Source: Bacillota bacterium (GTDB taxonomy: Bacteria > Bacillota > Sulfobacillia > Sulfobacillales > JAIMBI01). Taken from it: 47,303 nt of DNA. Numbering within the stretch: the first letter of the stretch is position 1; each line of letters opens with the position of its first letter. The stretch spans positions 1-47,303 of the forward strand of contig JAJZWV010000024.1 of NCBI GenBank assembly GCA_021846505.1, given 5' to 3'. Position numbers and translations under genes: made by a program. The notes below the pieces were generated by a model. That model did no database searches. It worked only from the letters and a program-made list of their open reading frames with translations, and was not told the origin of the DNA. Of this stretch, positions 25,750-32,976 are shown piece by piece.

Positions 25750-26310
25750 ATGCAGCGCCACCTGCCGTGAACGCCTGAGCTCGTCGTGGTGGTTGCGTTT
25801 GCACCTGATCAGCGCGATGCCGGTTGCCTTACCGGGCTGTCCGCGCACCCGGACCGCCTATGGCCGGGGTGGAGCCTGCGTGGGACTGAGCCCATGCAAC
25901 GCACGCTGGCTCACCTGGAGGCCCCTTCCTGGAGCCGACCCGTGCCCGCGTGTGGGTCGAGTCGCCGACGAGTGAGGGAGGGCTGGCCACGGGTGGCGCC
26001 TCGCTGTGGCTGAGCCCGCTGGCAGTGATGCGGACTGGGCGGCGGAGACGCGTGGGCGCGCGGGTGCAGCCGCCGCCTCTGCTAAAGGTCGCTGTCGGTG
26101 ATCACGGGCGGCAGTGCCGGACGACGAAAATGCAGCGGCGAGTGGATTCCGGTTTGGGGAGCGCGTGCGCAGCGAGAGCAGCCTGGCCAGCACCGGACTG
26201 TGGCAAGCGCGCGATATGGTGGGCCTCGCCCCGGCCCCGGAGTCGACGGGGCTGCCTCGCCTCCGCGCGGGCCTGGTCCACCCCCACGGTGATGGGCAGG
26301 CTGGCACGCG
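25750..26310 (-). pseudogene. Remnant of an IS110-family transposase
   Basis: No intact ORF exists in this 0.8-kb gap, but minus-strand reading gives pieces in different frames that resemble IS110 transposases. Near 26300-26110 there is TVGVDQARAEA followed by HHIARLPQSGAGQAALAAHA, like the DEDD N-terminus. Around 26035-25900 a segment with SGLSHSEA and GDSTHTRARVGSRKGPP is like the Transposase_20 region (AGLxPS...R.SKRGxP). Near 25848-25790 RGQPGKATGIALIRC is like the RGKPxKVALVAVxRK tail. The total length is about half of a normal gene, so an internal deletion plus frameshifts are likely. No element ends or bridge-RNA region were recognised. Confidence 0.38.
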
Positions 26311-26336
26311 ACAGGGTGGTGCGCTTGCGCCAGGAG

Positions 26337-26364
26337 GGGTCCCTGCTTGTCTTAGCAGGGATCC
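26337..26364 (+). other. Hairpin upstream of the ArsR-rhodanese promoter
   Basis: CCCTGCT (26341-26347) pairs with AGCAGGG (26354-26360) around TGTCTT. Outer bases extend the stem to about 11 pairs with one G-U. No T-tract follows on either strand. It may be a transcription boundary or a binding site; its role is unknown. Confidence 0.35.
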
Positions 26365-26386
26365 GCATTCTAGATTGTCTTCGTGT

Positions 26387-26400
26387 TATACTGCGCAGTA
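26387..26400 (+). promoter_or_regulatory. -10 element with overlapping 12-bp palindrome (ArsR operator candidate)
   Basis: TATACT (26387-26392) is a good -10 for the ArsR-rhodanese gene, although no clear -35 lies 17 bases upstream. It overlaps the perfect palindrome TACTGCGCAGTA (26389-26400). A palindrome covering the -10 and start site is a typical ArsR-family repressor operator, so autoregulation by the adjacent ArsR protein is the simplest reading. Confidence 0.55.
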
Positions 26401-26421
26401 GAACAGGAGAGGAGTTGGCCC

Positions 26422-27093
26422 ATGGACGACCGTACGTTCAAATCCGGAATCTACGAGCAGGTCGCACGGCTGGGCAAGGCGACCAGTCATCCCCATCGGA
26501 TAGAGATTCTGGACCTGCTGTCCCAGGCGCCCATGACCGTGGAAGTGTTGGCCCGCCGCATGGACCGGCCCGTCGGCAGTGTATCCCAGCACCTGCAGCA
26601 TCTGCGCCAGGCCCGCCTGGTGACCGCGCGCCGTCACGGCACGTACGTGACCTACCGTTTGGCAGACGAGACCGTCTCCACTTTTCTGGTGCAGATGCGC
26701 GAGATGGCCGAGCGCCGCTATGCCGAAGTCCGGGCCGTGACCGAAGCCTTTCTGCAAGACATCGGCTCGCTCGAAGCTCTGGACATGGCGGGACTGGAGG
26801 AGCGTGTCCGCCGGGGAGATGACGTCGTCCTCATCGATGTGCGGCCCCGCGACGAGTATGCAGCAGGCCACTGGCCCGGCGCCTGGTCGGTGCCTCTGGA
26901 GGAGCTGACGACCGCTCCCCGGCCGCTGCCCGCCGGAGCGCTCATCGCAGCGTACTGTCGGGGCCCGTACTGCGTCCTGTCGATGCGGGCGGCACAGCAC
27001 CTGAAGGCAGCAGGGTACAACGTGGTGCGCCTCACCGAGGGGGCAGGTGAATGGAAAGCGCAGGGCCGCCGGCTGGAGGCAGAGGACGCGTGA
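26422..27093 (+). CDS. ArsR-type HTH regulator fused to a rhodanese domain
   Basis: This 223-aa fusion has an N-terminal winged helix (about 10-100, recognition region PVGSVSQHLQHLRQARLVTARRHGTYVTYRL) and a C-terminal rhodanese domain (about 120-220). The rhodanese active-site loop is CRGPYC, with C179 the likely persulfide-forming residue and C184 a second thiol. The fusion is known in many bacteria and is thought to sense sulfane sulfur or persulfides. The ATG at 26422 is preceded by AGGAGAGGAG. A palindrome over its own -10 suggests self-repression. Downstream are DsrE, an SQR-like flavoprotein and a permease, consistent with sulfide/polysulfide-responsive control. Confidence 0.9.
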   Translation: MDDRTFKSGIYEQVARLGKATSHPHRIEILDLLSQAPMTVEVLARRMDRPVGSVSQHLQHLRQARLVTARRHGTYVTYRLADETVSTFLVQMREMAERRYAEVRAVTEAFLQDIGSLEALDMAGLEERVRRGDDVVLIDVRPRDEYAAGHWPGAWSVPLEELTTAPRPLPAGALIAAYCRGPYCVLSMRAAQHLKAAGYNVVRLTEGAGEWKAQGRRLEAEDA

Positions 27094-27129
27094 CCCGAGC
27101 GTCGGAGAAGTGGGAAGGAGTGGAACCCA

Positions 27130-27483
27130 GTGAATCAGCGAGTGCTGTTTGTGATCAACGAGGCGCCGTACGGCTCTGAGCGCACCTACAACGCTCTGCG
27201 GCACGCCAATGCCATCGCACGGTCGGCCGATGTCGTCCAGGTGTTTTTTCTGGGCGACGGCGTCGCGGCCGCGCGCCGAGGACAGCAAACGCCCAACGGC
27301 TACTACAACGTGGAGCGCATGCTGCGTCAGGCGGACCGAGCGGGCGTGGTGATGGGGGTGTGCGGGTCCTGCATGGATGCGCGCGCGCTGCCGGCCGAGG
27401 CGCTCGTGCCGGGAGCGCACCGGAGTTCGATGGACGAACTGGCCGCGTGGACGCTGTCCGCGGACCAAGTGCTGGTCTATTAG
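27130..27483 (+). CDS. DsrE/DsrF-family sulfur-handling protein
   Basis: This 117-aa protein of the DsrE/YchN fold starts at GTG 27130 after GGGAAGGAGTGG. Proteins of this family carry or transfer sulfane sulfur on cysteines. The relevant motif is VCGSCMDARAL with C78 and C81, followed by the conserved SSMDELAAWTLSADQVLVY tail. It lies between the ArsR-rhodanese regulator and an SQR-like gene, so it probably accepts or relays persulfide in the same pathway (inference). Confidence 0.88.
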   Translation: MNQRVLFVINEAPYGSERTYNALRHANAIARSADVVQVFFLGDGVAAARRGQQTPNGYYNVERMLRQADRAGVVMGVCGSCMDARALPAEALVPGAHRSSMDELAAWTLSADQVLVY

Positions 27484-27510
27484 GTTCCCTGATCGCCGAG
27501 GAGGGATTGG

Positions 27511-28659
27511 ATGCACACCGTGCTGGTGGCCGGAGGTGGCGTAGGGGGATTGGCGTGTGCGCACCGATTGAGTCGGCGGCTTGCCGGTTGTGATCGCGTG
27601 GTGGTGTTTGACCAGATGCCCATGCACACTTTTTGGCCCTCACTTCTGTGGGTGATGACAGGGACGCGGCGGAGCAGCGCCGTGACGCGGCCGTTTAAAG
27701 ATCTCCGCGACGCGCGGGTGGAGGTGGTCCAGGCTCCGGTCACGGCGATCGATCCGAAATCCAAGATCATCCACGCAGGAGGGCAGACATGGGCAGGGGA
27801 GGCGCTGGTAGTGGCTCTGGGCGCAGCGCTGGACCCCGACCGGATTCCCGGGCTTGGTGCCGAACCCGGGAACTTCTACACCGCGGGCGGTGCGGCGGCG
27901 GTGTGGCGCGAACTGCAGGCCTTGGAGCACGGGCGGGTGGTGGTGGCCGTCCCCACGACCCCCTTCAAGTGTCCGGCGGCACCTTATGAGGGGGCGATGC
28001 TGATCGATGCCTACCTGCGCAAACGCGGTCGGCGGGCGCGCGTGTCCGTGGAACTGTGGGCGGCGGAGCCCGCACCGATGGCGGTGGCCGGGCCGGGGGT
28101 AAGCGCCTCGGTGAAGGAAGCGCTCGCCCGCCGCGACATCGCGTATTACCCCGGCGAGCGCTTGGAGCGCGTCGCGGGCGACCGAAGGCAGCTCGAGTTT
28201 GCCGGACATCGGCCGGTTAGCTATGACCTGCTCGCATACGTGCCGCCCCACCGGGTGCCCGAGGTCGTTGTGTCGGCGGGACTGGCGCCGGTGGACGGCT
28301 GGGTGTCCGTGGACCGCCACACCCTGGAAACGCCCCACCCTGGGGTGTATGCCATCGGCGACGTGGTGGGCATCCCGCTGGCGATGGGCAAACCCCTCCC
28401 CAAGGCAGGCGTGTTCGCGTTTGCAGAGGGCGAGGTGGTGGCGGATCGCATCGCCGATCAGTTGGCCGGGCGGTTGCCGGCGGCCCACTTTGACGGGCGT
28501 GGCGAATGTTTCATCGAAATGGGGCGCGGCCAAGCGGGATTCGCCCGCGGGGACTTCTTCGCTGAGCCCGCCCCCGCCGTGAGGGCGTATACGAGTGGCC
28601 GGCACTGGCACGCCGCCAAGCTGGCATTCGAACGCCGGTGGTGGTCTCAGTGGTGGTAG
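27511..28659 (+). CDS. Sulfide:quinone oxidoreductase-like FAD protein
   Basis: This 382-aa flavoprotein of the NADH-dehydrogenase-II/SQR superfamily has the N-terminal dinucleotide motif AGGGVGGL (7-14), FAD ribose-phosphate region ALVVALGA, and the SQR-type segment FKCPAAPYE with C154. The second FAD motif YAIGDVVGIPL and KAGVFA precede a C-terminal stretch GECFIEMGRGQAGF with C333. SQRs oxidise sulfide to polysulfide and reduce membrane quinone. C154 fits a catalytic cysteine, but a second redox cysteine in the usual later position is not obvious, so the exact SQR type is uncertain. The tryptophan-rich C-terminus could help with membrane attachment. Its stop overlaps the MFS gene. Confidence 0.82.
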   Translation: MHTVLVAGGGVGGLACAHRLSRRLAGCDRVVVFDQMPMHTFWPSLLWVMTGTRRSSAVTRPFKDLRDARVEVVQAPVTAIDPKSKIIHAGGQTWAGEALVVALGAALDPDRIPGLGAEPGNFYTAGGAAAVWRELQALEHGRVVVAVPTTPFKCPAAPYEGAMLIDAYLRKRGRRARVSVELWAAEPAPMAVAGPGVSASVKEALARRDIAYYPGERLERVAGDRRQLEFAGHRPVSYDLLAYVPPHRVPEVVVSAGLAPVDGWVSVDRHTLETPHPGVYAIGDVVGIPLAMGKPLPKAGVFAFAEGEVVADRIADQLAGRLPAAHFDGRGECFIEMGRGQAGFARGDFFAEPAPAVRAYTSGRHWHAAKLAFERRWWSQWW

Positions 28660-29894
28660 CCGCCGCCGGGGACCCGGGGCCCTCGGCGTCCCGCGCGCCG
28701 AAGGCGGTGTGGGCCGTCGCCCACGCGGTCAACGACGCCTATCCCACCCTGTACCTGCCGCTGCTGCCCATCCTAATGACCCGCTGGCACTTCAACATAG
28801 CCCAGGCGGGTTTGCTGGTCGGGCTGCTCGCGCTGAGCACACAAGCTACACAGCCGCTGCTGGGGGCGTGGTCTGACGGGCGCGGCGGTCCCTGGTTCAT
28901 TGTCGGCGGCCTGATGGCCGGCAGCCTCGGCAGTGCCGTGGGGCTGGCGTGGGCGCCATCGTATGCGGTTTTTGCCGCGGCCCTGATGATGGGGGGCCTC
29001 GGCAATGCCGCCTTTCACCCCCACATGGCGGCATTGGTCGCCGCTCAAGGGCGAGACCAGCACGGCCAGCGGATGAGCGCTTGGATGGTGAGCGGCATGG
29101 TGGGCCATGCGCTGTCCCCGCTGGCCGTGGTGGCGGCATGGGAGTGGGGCGGGCGGTGGGGATTGACGGCCCTGGCGCTGCCGGGCCTTCTGGCCGCCGT
29201 GCTGCTGTATGGATCGGCTCGGTCGCTGACCCGGCGGACCGCGCCGCGCGCGACAGACTGGCGGGATGCGTGGCGGCGGGGGCGCCTGCTGCTGGCCGTG
29301 ATCATGCTGCGCAACTGGGCGGCGATGAGTCTCCTGACCCTATTGCCCGTGCTGTGGCGGCAGCGCGGGGGCTCGCTGACCGACACCGGCCTCCTCATCA
29401 TGGTGGTGTACGGGGCCGGCGCGGTCGGAAACCTGCTGGGTGGAAGGCTGTCGGATCGGTGGGGTGCGCGGGTGGTGCTGGTGGTGTCGGTCATGGGCGC
29501 TGCCGGGGCCGCCCTCACTTGGGCGTTGAATCGAGGGGCTGGCCCGTGGCTGTTTGCCGAGGTGGCGCTGTGGGGCTTCGCCGTCAATGGAGCGGGGGCC
29601 GTCATTTTGGTCTATGGTCAGCAGCTGTTTCCCGGGAGCGCGGCCATGGGCGCTGGCATCACCATGGGGTTGGGGAACACCGTGGGGGCCCTGGGCGGAT
29701 GGGTCATCGGGGCGGTCGCCGCCGCCGCCGGGCTCGTGCCGGCCGTGGAGTGGGCGGCCGGGTTGCTGGGGTTGGCCCTGCTGCCGGCGATGTTCTTGCG
29801 GCCGGCCACTGGGGACGGGCGAATCGCCACGCCACCGGCGCGCGATGGGTTGTCGCCTCGCCCCAGCGGCGGTGCAGGAGGCGAACAGCTGTAA
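28638..29894 (+). CDS. MFS transporter, fosmidomycin-resistance (Fsr)-like
   Basis: This 418-aa major facilitator protein has about 12 hydrophobic segments. The start region AHAVNDAYPTLYLPLLPIL followed by QATQPLLGAWSDGRGGPW matches the Fsr-like subgroup, and GGRLSDRWGARVVL is the second half's A-like motif. The true start is among GTGs at 28638, 28647 and 28650. All overlap the upstream gene, so translation is coupled. In this setting it could export or import a sulfur compound, but the substrate is unknown. The C-terminal tail (GLSPRPSGGAGGEQL) is hydrophilic. Confidence 0.85.
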   Translation: MVVSVVVAAAGDPGPSASRAPKAVWAVAHAVNDAYPTLYLPLLPILMTRWHFNIAQAGLLVGLLALSTQATQPLLGAWSDGRGGPWFIVGGLMAGSLGSAVGLAWAPSYAVFAAALMMGGLGNAAFHPHMAALVAAQGRDQHGQRMSAWMVSGMVGHALSPLAVVAAWEWGGRWGLTALALPGLLAAVLLYGSARSLTRRTAPRATDWRDAWRRGRLLLAVIMLRNWAAMSLLTLLPVLWRQRGGSLTDTGLLIMVVYGAGAVGNLLGGRLSDRWGARVVLVVSVMGAAGAALTWALNRGAGPWLFAEVALWGFAVNGAGAVILVYGQQLFPGSAAMGAGITMGLGNTVGALGGWVIGAVAAAAGLVPAVEWAAGLLGLALLPAMFLRPATGDGRIATPPARDGLSPRPSGGAGGEQL

Positions 29895-30428
29895 AGATGG
29901 TGACGAGTGTAAAGAGTGTAAAGATGGCTCGGGCATCCCCGGGGCCGCCAGAGCCCGGGATTGGCGGCTGGCCAGCGAACGGCTCAGCGCCGCCGGCCTA
30001 GTTGACAGCGCCCAGTCGTGGCATGGGGAAAAGGGCAGGACAAGCGGGTCCAGATCCCCAGGGTCCGCACCCCTACAAAGGGCTATCCGCCCCGCGCGGC
30101 CGCTGCGGCAAATCGCGGGGCGCGGACCGCGCTGGCGTCCCATCGACTTTCCGGGCTTGGCCGCAGTGCAGCCACCTCGCAGGCTGCCGACCCTGGATGC
30201 ACGCTGCCCGTGTCCTTAAGCGACTGCCATTGCCGCGTCACCTGTTTCGGTGGGAGCTGGCCGGTGCCGTCGCGATTCTGTCTGGCATGCGCCGGATTCG
30301 CGGGAGCACTTTGGTGCTGTGAGCCAACAGCGACAGGACGCGGGGACGCGCCTGGATGGTCCGCCCCTCAGGCTTCGCTATAGCGCTACAGCGGCTCCTG
30401 CACCGCCGCGGACGCTCGGGGCAGCCGG
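29895..30428. other. Gene-free region with short direct repeats
   Basis: No convincing gene is found in this 534-base segment on either strand; the open frames lack ribosome-binding sites and known motifs. At its left edge, TGTAAAGA occurs three times (29890-29897, 29908-29915, 29917-29924), the first overlapping the MFS stop codon. The remainder may be decayed coding sequence or the convergent 3' regions of the MFS and holin-like genes. No terminator with a T-tract was seen. Confidence 0.4.
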
Positions 30429-30761
30429 TCAGCGGACAGCCGTCGGCACAAACAGGTCCACCAGGCCGATGATGAGCGCCGCTATCAGGGCAGCCACGAT
30501 GGTGACATGCATCGTGGGAATCACAAACTGAACCATCCAGATGACGGCGGCGGACACGATAAATCCCACGACGCCGCGTCCATAGGGTGACACGCCGCGC
30601 CCAAAGGCACTTTCGAGCAGGTACCCCCCGATGCTGATCGCCACCGCCGCCAAGAGAGCGTCCCAAAACGTCAGATGGGAGAAACCCGGAACCACGTATC
30701 CGAGGAGCATCAGCACCAGCGCCGCGACAATGAAGCGCACAATGGCTCCAACCCAGCCCAT
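30429..30761 (-). CDS. Phage-holin-family (YvlD-like) four-helix membrane protein
   Basis: The 110-aa minus-strand product has four hydrophobic helices. It contains VGAIVRFIVAALVLMLLGYV, PGFSHLTFWDALLAAVAI, RGVVGFIVSAAVIWMVQFVI and VTIVAALIAALIIGLVDLFV as separate segments, with the PxSPxxRG-like turn SPYGRG. This pattern fits the small 4-TM holin-superfamily proteins common in Firmicutes chromosomes, whose role is unknown and not phage-related by context. AGGAGGCGAGG on the minus strand provides a good ribosome-binding site 5' of ATG 30761. No neighbours share its direction. Confidence 0.75.
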   Translation of the reverse strand: MGWVGAIVRFIVAALVLMLLGYVVPGFSHLTFWDALLAAVAISIGGYLLESAFGRGVSPYGRGVVGFIVSAAVIWMVQFVIPTMHVTIVAALIAALIIGLVDLFVPTAVR

Positions 30762-30975
30762 AGCCTCGCCTCCTGATATCCACCATTTTCATGCGCGGTC
30801 CCGCCCACGACTCGCGCGAGGCCACTGTGCGGCCAGCGTGGGCATGGCCGTAGTGTGGCGCGGCGCCAGCGTTTCATACCCCGGGTAGGTGCCTCGGCCG
30901 ACGGGCACGCTACGTCGGGGATGCTGCGGGCATCGCCAGGCGCAAACGGTGGCATCATCGTTCCGCTGACCACGC

Positions 30976-30995
30976 GTTGACAACAAGTTGACAAC
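30976..30995 (+). repeat. Two direct copies of GTTGACAAC
   Basis: GTTGACAAC, itself an odd palindrome, occurs at 30976-30984 and 30987-30995, an 11-base period, ending just before the ribosome-binding site of the DUF3243-like gene. Each contains TTGACA, but no -10 hexamer lies at the right distance because the ribosome-binding site and start codon occupy that position. An operator or a translational control site is more likely than paired -35 elements. Confidence 0.5.
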
Positions 30996-31014
30996 TAGGA
31001 GGTGCACTGGCAGC

Positions 31015-31302
31015 ATGGCCAGTCAAGCAAACGGAGTGCCGCGGTCGTTTCAGGATCTGAAGGCGCGCGCCGCCGCGAAGATTCGGCGCGGCGACCAGGA
31101 CGTCCACAACGACATCATCGAGATGGGCGATGCGATGCTGCAGGCGGGCGTTGAGCCCGAGACGCATCAGGACCATGTGGCGAAAGCCGTGTGGCAGTCG
31201 AGTCAGCCGCACGAGAAGCGCATGCTGGCGGACTTGGTGGCCCGGATGGCCAAGGCAGAGGCCGACACTACCAGCGCCGCCGACCAGAACCCACTCGGAT
31301 GA
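31015..31302 (+). CDS. DUF3243-like small cytoplasmic protein
   Basis: This 95-aa protein starts at ATG 31015 with AGGAGGTG about 10 bases upstream. The stretch EMGDAMLQAGVEPETHQDHV followed by KAVWQSSQPHEKRMLADLVARM resembles DUF3243 (B. subtilis YmfJ-like) proteins, which are small, helical and of unknown function. The N-terminal part (SFQDLKARAAAKIRRG) is not conserved in that family as far as can be judged. It is a single-gene unit preceded by an unusual tandem repeat and followed by the 6S RNA promoter region. Confidence 0.6.
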   Translation: MASQANGVPRSFQDLKARAAAKIRRGDQDVHNDIIEMGDAMLQAGVEPETHQDHVAKAVWQSSQPHEKRMLADLVARMAKAEADTTSAADQNPLG

Positions 31303-31396
31303 CGATCGGATGACGAGGACTCGGGAACTCGGAGTCTCTCTCTGGATCGGTTTGGATTGCGGAGGACGGTTTGCCGGCAACGGCAGCCGTCTCTCC

Positions 31397-31425
31397 TTGT
31401 GAAGCGGACCGGGGGTGCCTATAAT
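31397..31425 (+). promoter_or_regulatory. Strong SigA promoter of the 6S-like RNA
   Basis: TTGTGA (31397-31402), a 17-base spacer and a perfect TATAAT (31420-31425) form one of the best promoters in the window. The predicted start is near 31432, at the base of the closing stem of the RNA. No open reading frame follows. Confidence 0.78.
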
Positions 31426-31431
31426 GGCGGC

Positions 31432-31644
31432 AGGACCCTGCAGTGTGCGTGAGCGTTGTGGTATGTTTTGAGCCAACACCATGACATAGGGAACCGGATC
31501 CTTGGGCAGGTAGCCGGCACGCCCCCCCGTCAGGGCTAGGGGACGTCGAAAATTTGCGGGAGGTTCCCACCTGCTTGCGAGCAGGTTCAAAACGCCAATG
31601 AGTCACACGGCATCGCGGGGCATCGGCGGGGGCAACCCCCGCCG
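31432..31644 (+). ncRNA. ssrS: 6S RNA
   Basis: 6S RNA binds sigma-A RNA polymerase as an open-promoter mimic. Helices readable here give its standard rod shape. The closing stem has CCCTGC 31436-31441 with 31615-31620, GTGTG 31443-31447 with CACAC 31604-31608, and GCGTT 31453-31457 with 31591-31595. A central bubble carries a small hairpin on its 3' strand (ACCTGCT/AGCAGGT, 31569-31575 with 31580-31586). The apical arm has GGGAACC 31489-31495 with 31562-31568 and TAGCC/GGCTA at 31511-31515 with 31534-31538. TTTTGAGCC and GGTTCAAAA can also pair across the bubble. A perfect promoter and terminator bracket it, with no ORF inside. The position between aspS and rarA matches the Gram-positive 6S locus. 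The mature 3' end is probably near 31622. Confidence 0.8.
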
Positions 31645-31655
31645 TTCCTTATTTG
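31624..31655 (+). terminator. Intrinsic terminator of the 6S-like RNA
   Basis: CGGCGGGGG (31624-31632), loop CAA and CCCCCGCCG (31636-31644) form a perfect 9-bp stem. It is followed by TTCCTTATTTG, a T-rich tract. The T-rich tract runs into the left end of the TnpB element. Confidence 0.85.
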
Positions 31656-31661
31656 ATCAGG

Positions 31662-31702
31662 TGGGGCGTAAAACCCCCGGCTTGAGCGCTGGGGATATGA
31701 CC
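31662..31702 (+). repeat. Left terminal hairpin resembling the element's right end
   Basis: The run AAACCCCCGGC, a short loop, then GCTGGGGATATGAC closely resembles the right-end sequence at 33092-33125 (CGAATCCCCCGGC, loop, TGTGGGGAAGATGTCA). Perfect hairpins follow: CCCGAAGGGCT (31723-31733) with 31753-31763, and TTTCGCC (31782-31788) with GGCGAAA (31797-31803). The segment GGAAACACC and GTGAGGGCGAGCAGG recalls omega-RNA cores, although it lies 5' of tnpB. It is either the normal left end or a remnant of a second, older copy. Confidence 0.5.
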
Positions 31703-31959
31703 CGCGGTGGCCCTTGGAAACACCCGAAGGGCTGAAAGCCCCGCAGGGGGGAAGCCCTTCGGGCCCGTGAGGGCGAGCAGGTTTCGCCGCCGCGCTGGCG
31801 AAATCGCCGCGCAGGCTGGGCCGCCGAGCATTCCCGGCCGTACCATGGGCGGGACATCGACCCGCTGCACGCTAAAGGAGCCCGAACGCCAGGGGCATTC
31901 GGCGCGGCGGCCGGTTGCGCTTGGGCGCCTCGCCCACCGGGGACCACCAGCTCACAGCC

Positions 31960-32976
31960 TTTGGGGCCAGGCGCGCGGCGTCTGGAATCAGGCGCGGGCC
32001 GCAACCCGCCGCCGGCTCGACCAAGGCGTGCCCTTGATGGGGTGCGAGGACTTAGCCAGCCTCGCAGCCGGGACGGACACCGCGGAGCGGGGCGTCTTGG
32101 CCGATGCCCCGCCCCAACCCCTCCCGCAGCGGCGGAGCGATTTGGCCCGTGCATTTCACGAAGCGGTTGACCCCGCCCAGCCCAGAAAGCACCTAGCCCC
32201 TTCAAAGAGCGGGGGTGGGATGACACGCTCCGGGTCCCCCAAGGGTCGCGATGGCGGGGAGCCGGGTGCGCCTGCCCAAACTTGGCTGGGTGACGTTCTT
32301 CCAGAGGCGGCCGATGCCGGGCGTGCTCAAGAACCCCACCGTCAGCCGCCCCGGCCGCCACGGGTTTGTCCCCGTCCAGACAGAGCAGGCGGTGGCCGCC
32401 CCCGTGCCAAGGCCCCCACCGATTGGGGGGCGGCGACCTGGGGGGTGCATTTTCTGGCGCTCTCCGACGGGACGGTGGGCGACGCCCCGCGGGCGGCCCC
32501 TGCGCGGCGGCGCCCGCCGAGGGCGCGGGTGCAGCGGACGCTCGCGCGCCAAGTGAAGTTCTCGAAGAACTGGACAAAGACCAAACGCCGTCTCAACGCC
32601 TTGCATGCCCGGATAGCGGACCGCCGCCGCGAGTTTGTGCAGCGCCTCAGCCCCACCGTCAGCCCACACCACGCGACGGTGGCGCTGACGCGGAGCAGCC
32701 GGGGAGCCGTGTGCGTCAGCAGGCCGCCTGAATCGCGCCATCGTGGAAAAGGCTGGGGGCGGTTGGCCACGCTGCTTGACGCCAAGGGGGGCGCCACGCA
32801 GCGGGCAGGTGGTGATGGTCCCGGCCGCCTAGTCCTCGCAAGAGTGCCCGGCCTGCGGACACACGGCGAAAGCTAATCGACCGACGCGGGAGCGATTGTG
32901 CTGCGAGCATGCGGCTGCGCGCAGATGGCGGACGTGAAGGCGGCGGAGACGCTGGAGGACCGGGGGCGCCAGACGT
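31960..32976 (+). pseudogene. tnpB: tnpB pseudogene (RNA-guided nuclease of IS605-type elements)
   Basis: TnpB homology is scattered over three frames. GVWNQARAATRRRLDQGVPL and the DLARAFHEAV region run from about 31977 to 32216. VRLPKLGWVTFFQRRP and PKNVTVSR-like LKNPTVSRPG lie at about 32263-32340. WGVHFLALSDG is at 32439-32471, RTLARQVKFSKN and KRRLNALHARIADRRREF at about 32535-32636, and the zinc-ribbon SQECPACGHTAKANRPTRER at about 32836-32895. After a one-base frameshift come CGCAQMADVKAAETLEDRGR. The third RuvC Asp (in ADVKAAE, codon 32931-32933) survives. The first (GVDLG) is deleted and the catalytic Glu is not found. With several frameshifts it cannot encode an active nuclease. The N-terminal start is not recognisable. 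Confidence 0.8.

Noticed and set aside
30976-31015. Tandem TTGACA motifs read as -35 elements of the DUF3243-like gene
   Set aside because: No -10 hexamer is 16-19 bases downstream; that space is occupied by the ribosome-binding site and start codon.
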